Of a stretch of DNA of 64,000 bases, positions 61,151 to 64,000 are shown piece after piece. Within the stretch, counting starts at the first letter, position 1. Every line of letters starts with the position of its first letter. The notes below the pieces were generated by a model. The model had not been told where the DNA came from. It saw nothing but the letters and a program-made list of their open reading frames with translations, and did no database searches. Source of the stretch: Salinigranum halophilum (lineage in GTDB: Archaea; Halobacteriota; Halobacteria; Halobacteriales; Haloferacaceae); assembly GCF_007004735.1 (NCBI RefSeq), contig NZ_SSNL01000003.1:620001-684000 (forward strand), in the 5' to 3' direction. A program made the position numbers and the translations under genes.

Positions 61151-61176
61151 TACTCGACGGCTATTCGTGCAGCGGG

Positions 61177-62283
61177 ATGACTGATTCCGATAACGAAGGG
61201 ATCAACTCCATGCGTAGCCGATTAGGATGGTACCTCGGCTGGCTCTTGGTGTTCGTTGGTGGGCTGCTTCTCGCGGCGACATCTCCGACGAAGACTGCGG
61301 TGTCAGAGCGGACACCACACTCAAATACAGCCGTAGAATCAGGCACCGATGCGGACGTCGAGGCGGAATCCGAAACGAGTGCACTACTCGGGGCGTTCTG
61401 GGGGACCAGCCTCTCCGGTGCACTTCTCTATTTAATCGTACTGACAGTTGCCATCTTGGTCGACCACCTGTTCGGTGTGTTGGACGGCCCGCTCCCCTTG
61501 GCCGGTATCCCCCTCTCCCAGCCACTCACTGGACTCCTCGTCCTGGTTAGCATTGCCTTCGTTTCCCTCTGTCTCTGGGTGGGACTCGTCTTCGCCCTCG
61601 TACAAGCCAAATTGGTTTTGCCTACGCACGCGGCTGACGGCCTCCCTGCCGCGCTGAAAGCCCACTTCCTTCTCGGACTTCCGGTGCTCGTCGGGCTCAT
61701 TTACGTGTTCATCATCTTCCTGCTGCTCCGGACAGGGTCAGTCTTGCCAGCAGTCGGTGGACTGTTCCTCTGCACGTTTGTGATTGCCTGCCTGTTGTAC
61801 GTCGGTGGAGGGGCTGTTTCGATTGATTCTGAAGAACGTGTCGGCATCGCGGTGGTGACCGGAATCGGGCTGCTTGTCGTGACTGTTCCTCTCGTGGCAC
61901 CCGGTGCGATCGCCGACGTCCTCAACACGGTATTCGGGCTGGAACTCCCGACGAAGTACGACCTGGCGACTAAAGCACAGTTGTTTGCTGCAACCGTCCC
62001 CGTGGCCGTTGGCAAGATGTTTGCGGCACTCGTCCACGCATCCTCGCTTGCGAGCCTCCAGCGGGGTGGACAACGAGTATTGGTGATGCTCTCGGAGCTC
62101 CTAGTGGGGGCCGTCGTCGCGGTGGTTGCCTTTCTGCTCGTCGTTCTGTTCGGCTCGCTGATTACTTCAGCTCCGCTCCCCTCTCGGATTTCGGTGGTCG
62201 CGTTCGCCCTCACGCTGTTTATCGGCTTCGTCGCCGACCTCTCACGGAACGGCCTTGTCAGCGTGACTACGGACGAGCTTTGA
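61177..62283 (+). CDS. Orphan polytopic membrane protein in a low-G+C segment
   Basis: This 368-residue protein has about eight hydrophobic segments starting at residue 14. A short acidic region near 55-75 (VESGTDADVEAESETSALLG) and Leu/Val/Ile-rich helices follow. It shows no motif I recognise. The base composition is clearly lower than its neighbours: two 60-base stretches I counted hold about 53 and 58 percent G+C, against 73 percent in a stretch of the gene before it. Codons such as TTG, TTT, GTA and ACT are frequent. This suggests a gene acquired from another lineage. The hydrophobic composition lowers G+C only partly. Confidence 0.82.
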   Translation: MTDSDNEGINSMRSRLGWYLGWLLVFVGGLLLAATSPTKTAVSERTPHSNTAVESGTDADVEAESETSALLGAFWGTSLSGALLYLIVLTVAILVDHLFGVLDGPLPLAGIPLSQPLTGLLVLVSIAFVSLCLWVGLVFALVQAKLVLPTHAADGLPAALKAHFLLGLPVLVGLIYVFIIFLLLRTGSVLPAVGGLFLCTFVIACLLYVGGGAVSIDSEERVGIAVVTGIGLLVVTVPLVAPGAIADVLNTVFGLELPTKYDLATKAQLFAATVPVAVGKMFAALVHASSLASLQRGGQRVLVMLSELLVGAVVAVVAFLLVVLFGSLITSAPLPSRISVVAFALTLFIGFVADLSRNGLVSVTTDEL

Positions 62284-62323
62284 AGATCACCTCAAGACGG
62301 GCGGGGTAGGACCCATCGTATCC

Positions 62324-62998
62324 TCACCATGATAGGTTTTGCAACGACCAGAGGGAATCGAGACGGTAGTGCGGCTTGATCGTCGCCTCCTCCTCGTACG
62401 CGGGAATCCAGACACTCCGGAGCCCCGCCGCGTGTGCGCCGGCCACGTCGGACGCGAGCGAGTTGCCGACGTGGACGGCCGTCTCGGCGTCCGAGTCGAG
62501 CGCCGACAGGGCCCGGCGGAACGGCTCGGCGGCCGGTTTCGGCTCGGTGTCGTGACCGGCGAAGACGACCGTCTCGAACGTCTCGTCCAACTCTGCGCTC
62601 GCGAGCTTCGGCCGCTGGACCGCCGGCATCCCGTTCGTCACGATTCCCAGTCGATACTCGCCGGCAAACGCGTCGAGTACCTCGCGCGCGCCCGGCAGGA
62701 GCCTGACGTCGCCGTGGTCGCGACGCGCGTTGAACGCCCGGGCGACGTCGCGGCCGAGCGTCGAGTCGTACCCGTTGTCGGCGGCGATGGCGGAGAAACA
62801 CGCCTCTCGAAGCCCCTCGATGGAGTCGGTCACCGGCAGGAACTCCTCGTAGCGCGAGAAGTACGCCTCGGCGGCGAAGAACGGGTCGACGCCGACGGCC
62901 GCGAACGCCTCGTCGAGCACCTCGGCCGTGCTCCTGTTGTAGGTCACCAGGGTGTCGTCGAGGTCGAACAGGACGGTGTCGACCGGGGGGTTCGTCAT
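62324..62998 (-). CDS. HAD-family phosphatase (YjjG-like)
   Basis: This 224-residue HAD hydrolase has VLFDLDDTLVTYN (nucleophile Asp), the VTNGM motif, EPKPAAEPF with the lysine, and VGNSLASDVAGAHAAGL with the metal-binding Asp. It hydrolyses a small phosphate monoester, possibly a nucleotide or sugar phosphate. The last residues (SLWSLQNLSW) are not like the family and come from the low-G+C segment, so the original C-terminus may have been changed by the adjacent insertion. The start MTNPPVDTVLFD at 62998 is the family start. Confidence 0.92.
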   Translation of the reverse strand: MTNPPVDTVLFDLDDTLVTYNRSTAEVLDEAFAAVGVDPFFAAEAYFSRYEEFLPVTDSIEGLREACFSAIAADNGYDSTLGRDVARAFNARRDHGDVRLLPGAREVLDAFAGEYRLGIVTNGMPAVQRPKLASAELDETFETVVFAGHDTEPKPAAEPFRRALSALDSDAETAVHVGNSLASDVAGAHAAGLRSVWIPAYEEEATIKPHYRLDSLWSLQNLSW

Positions 62999-63056
62999 CA
63001 GTGTGCCGTAGGGGCGGTTCGGAGAAAAGCCGTGTGCCCGGCGGGTGGGTGCGTGG

Positions 63057-63587
63057 TCAGCGCCCGCAATCTGCCCCGTCGCTCCCGACCGAGCGACCGG
63101 TCTCGTCGACGACGTACCCCTCCGCACGGCGCTCGGCGAGACCGAGCAGGACGAGCCAGTCGAGGATGAAGCCGACGCGTTCGCGCCACGTCTCGCGCCA
63201 CCCCGACGGGTCCTTGTGGTGTTCCCACACCGGAACGCGCGCCTCGAACCGCGCGAAGACGGCGTCGGCGTCTCGCGGCTCCGCGGTGAGGGCGTCGCGC
63301 ACTTCGCGCGCGCCGTACACGCGGTCGAGAAACGCGCTTCGGAGATGCGCCGGTGTCGGCTCCTGTGAGCGACGGACGAACCCCGTCTCGCGTTCCTCGG
63401 CGAGTTCCAGTGCGCGGAGGAACGTGAGCCACGTCCGCGCCACGTCCCGGCTCGGGAACTCGAGCCGTCGCATGAGCCGTGCACAGCAGTCGTCCTCGGT
63501 GCCCGGGACGAGCGGGACGGCACGCTGTGCCTCGGCGACCGCCTCGACGCGCTCGGGTGGCTCCGGAACGAGTTTGAACCGCGTCAT
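63057..63587 (-). CDS. Haloarchaeal protein of unknown function, next to mch
   Basis: This 176-residue soluble protein is rich in Arg, Glu and Trp, with hydrophobic helices such as RTWLTFLRALELAEE and ERVGFILDWLVLLGLAE. Blocks look helical throughout. No motif or family is recognised. It lies nine bases downstream of mch on the same strand, so it is probably co-transcribed and might relate to C1 metabolism or be a passenger. Confidence 0.75.
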   Translation of the reverse strand: MTRFKLVPEPPERVEAVAEAQRAVPLVPGTEDDCCARLMRRLEFPSRDVARTWLTFLRALELAEERETGFVRRSQEPTPAHLRSAFLDRVYGAREVRDALTAEPRDADAVFARFEARVPVWEHHKDPSGWRETWRERVGFILDWLVLLGLAERRAEGYVVDETGRSVGSDGADCGR

Positions 63588-63596
63588 CTCGACCCC

Positions 63597-64000
63597 CTAC
63601 GCGAACCCGAACGACTCCGCGAGCAACTCCTCGTCGGTCCCGCCCAGCACCCGCGTCGGGCCGTCGACGACGTCGACGGTGACCTGTGCGGGGGCGAACA
63701 CCGACCCGGGGACTTCGTAGAAATCCCAGTCGGCCTCCTCGAAGACCGTCTCGAACGGGGTGCCGTACTCCTCGGCGGCGGTCGAGGGGAGTTCGTCGAA
63801 GACGTCACTGTCCTCGCGGACCTGTATGTACACCTGCCCGCCGTACGCGAGCGCGTCGTTCGTCCGACCCATCGCGACGCCCTCGTCGTAGCTGACGGGC
63901 GCGACGGGTGCCGACCCCGAGACTGTGAGCACGTCCGTCGGGTCGTAGCCGAGTTCGAAGAGACGGAAGACGGCGAGTTCGGCTGCCCGTGCGGCCATCG
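63597..64000 (-). CDS. mch: Methenyltetrahydromethanopterin cyclohydrolase, C-terminal part
   Basis: The gene runs off the window end, so only about the last 134 residues are seen. They include LSVSGSAPVAPV-type and GRTNDALAYGGQVYIQV segments (here VSGSAPVAPVSYDEG and MGRTNDALAYGGQVYIQV), which are hallmarks of the Mch fold. The gene ends VLGGTDEELLAESFGFA, the Mch tail. Mch interconverts methenyl- and formyl-tetrahydromethanopterin. Some haloarchaea carry it although most C1 chemistry there is described with tetrahydrofolate. The first visible methionine is internal, so the true start is beyond base 64000. Confidence 0.88.
   Translation of the reverse strand, partial: MAARAAELAVFRLFELGYDPTDVLTVSGSAPVAPVSYDEGVAMGRTNDALAYGGQVYIQVREDSDVFDELPSTAAEEYGTPFETVFEEADWDFYEVPGSVFAPAQVTVDVVDGPTRVLGGTDEELLAESFGFA

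Noticed and set aside
62324-62998. HAD protein as the ribulose-bisphosphate phosphatase of the nucleoside pathway
   Set aside because: It is about 27 kb from the nucleoside block and its motifs are generic to the HAD family, so there is no sequence support for that substrate.
1-64000. Mobile element, CRISPR, rRNA, tRNA or replication origin
   Set aside because: No transposase, integrase, repeat-spacer array, ribosomal RNA stretch, tRNA fold or Orc1/Cdc6 gene with origin repeats was seen in this window.

Overview
The window reads as chromosomal core DNA of a haloarchaeon (class Halobacteria). Base composition is high in G+C, and the proteins are strongly acidic with few lysines. Start codons are mostly leaderless, with TATA-like T/A tracts about 23-30 bases upstream. 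The gene families are typical of the class: a Bat-type HTH regulator, Tat lipoproteins and Tat Rieske protein, an HPP/UspA fusion, a split archaeal GMP synthase, transcription factor S, an archaeal signal peptidase with catalytic His, and a SAMP/MoaD-like protein. I cannot name the genus. I see no rRNA, tRNA, CRISPR array, transposase, integrase or plasmid replication gene.

Layout. 0.2-2.3 kb: a two-gene operon of a DUF1611 protein and an enolase-superfamily epimerase, resembling the D-glutamate DgcN/DgcA pair. 2.3-7 kb: a membrane protein, an F420/flavin (LLM) oxidoreductase, a GCS2-type glutamate-cysteine ligase and PspA, all on the minus strand. 7-12 kb: a small hydrolase, transcription factor S with two zinc/coiled-coil proteins, a KaiC-like protein with a degenerate P-loop, and a beta-RFAP synthase homologue. 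12-17.7 kb: cupin, secreted acidic protein, UspA, and the tightly overlapping pyrG-guaAb-Rossmann operon, with a PHP protein divergent. 17.7-24.9 kb: aldo/keto reductase, EamA transporter, a 55-residue zinc-ribbon protein under an AT-rich palindromic promoter, PEP carboxylase, a lone Rieske protein and a SAMP1-like ubiquitin-fold protein.

25-32.3 kb is a signalling and ion block: two TrkA-C membrane proteins in an operon, a divergent RCK potassium channel, a triple-PAS histidine kinase and an HPP-Usp protein. 32.3-35.6 kb looks like nucleoside catabolism: nucleoside phosphorylase, PfkB kinase, DUF63 membrane protein and deoxyribose-phosphate aldolase. 35.7-42 kb: PQQ-propeller lipoprotein, tRNA methylthiotransferase, signal peptidase I, CDF metal transporter, HIT protein, small zinc protein and methionine aminopeptidase. 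42.2-50 kb: metallophosphatase plus polyphosphate kinase, a lone fused NuoCD, Bat-type regulator, isoaspartyl peptidase/asparaginase and isocitrate dehydrogenase. 50-64 kb: nucleotidyltransferase, VOC protein, ADP-ribosylglycohydrolase, a tandem pair of paralogous membrane proteins, cupin, DUF5817-like protein, HMG-CoA reductase, amidohydrolase, PyrF, a 35-residue C2H2 finger, membrane J-protein, GTPBP1-like GTPase, a low-G+C membrane-protein gene that looks acquired, a HAD hydrolase, and the 3' part of mch.

Together the genes cover central carbon (ppc, icd), pyrimidine and GTP/CTP synthesis (pyrG, guaAb, pyrF), isoprenoid lipid synthesis (HMGR), thiol and stress functions, polyphosphate, nucleoside breakdown and possible C1-pterin chemistry. 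Most novelty lies in promoter-proximal palindromes, very small zinc proteins, orphan respiratory subunits, the SAMP-like protein with an extra C-terminal residue, and the acquired-looking gene at 61.2-62.3 kb.
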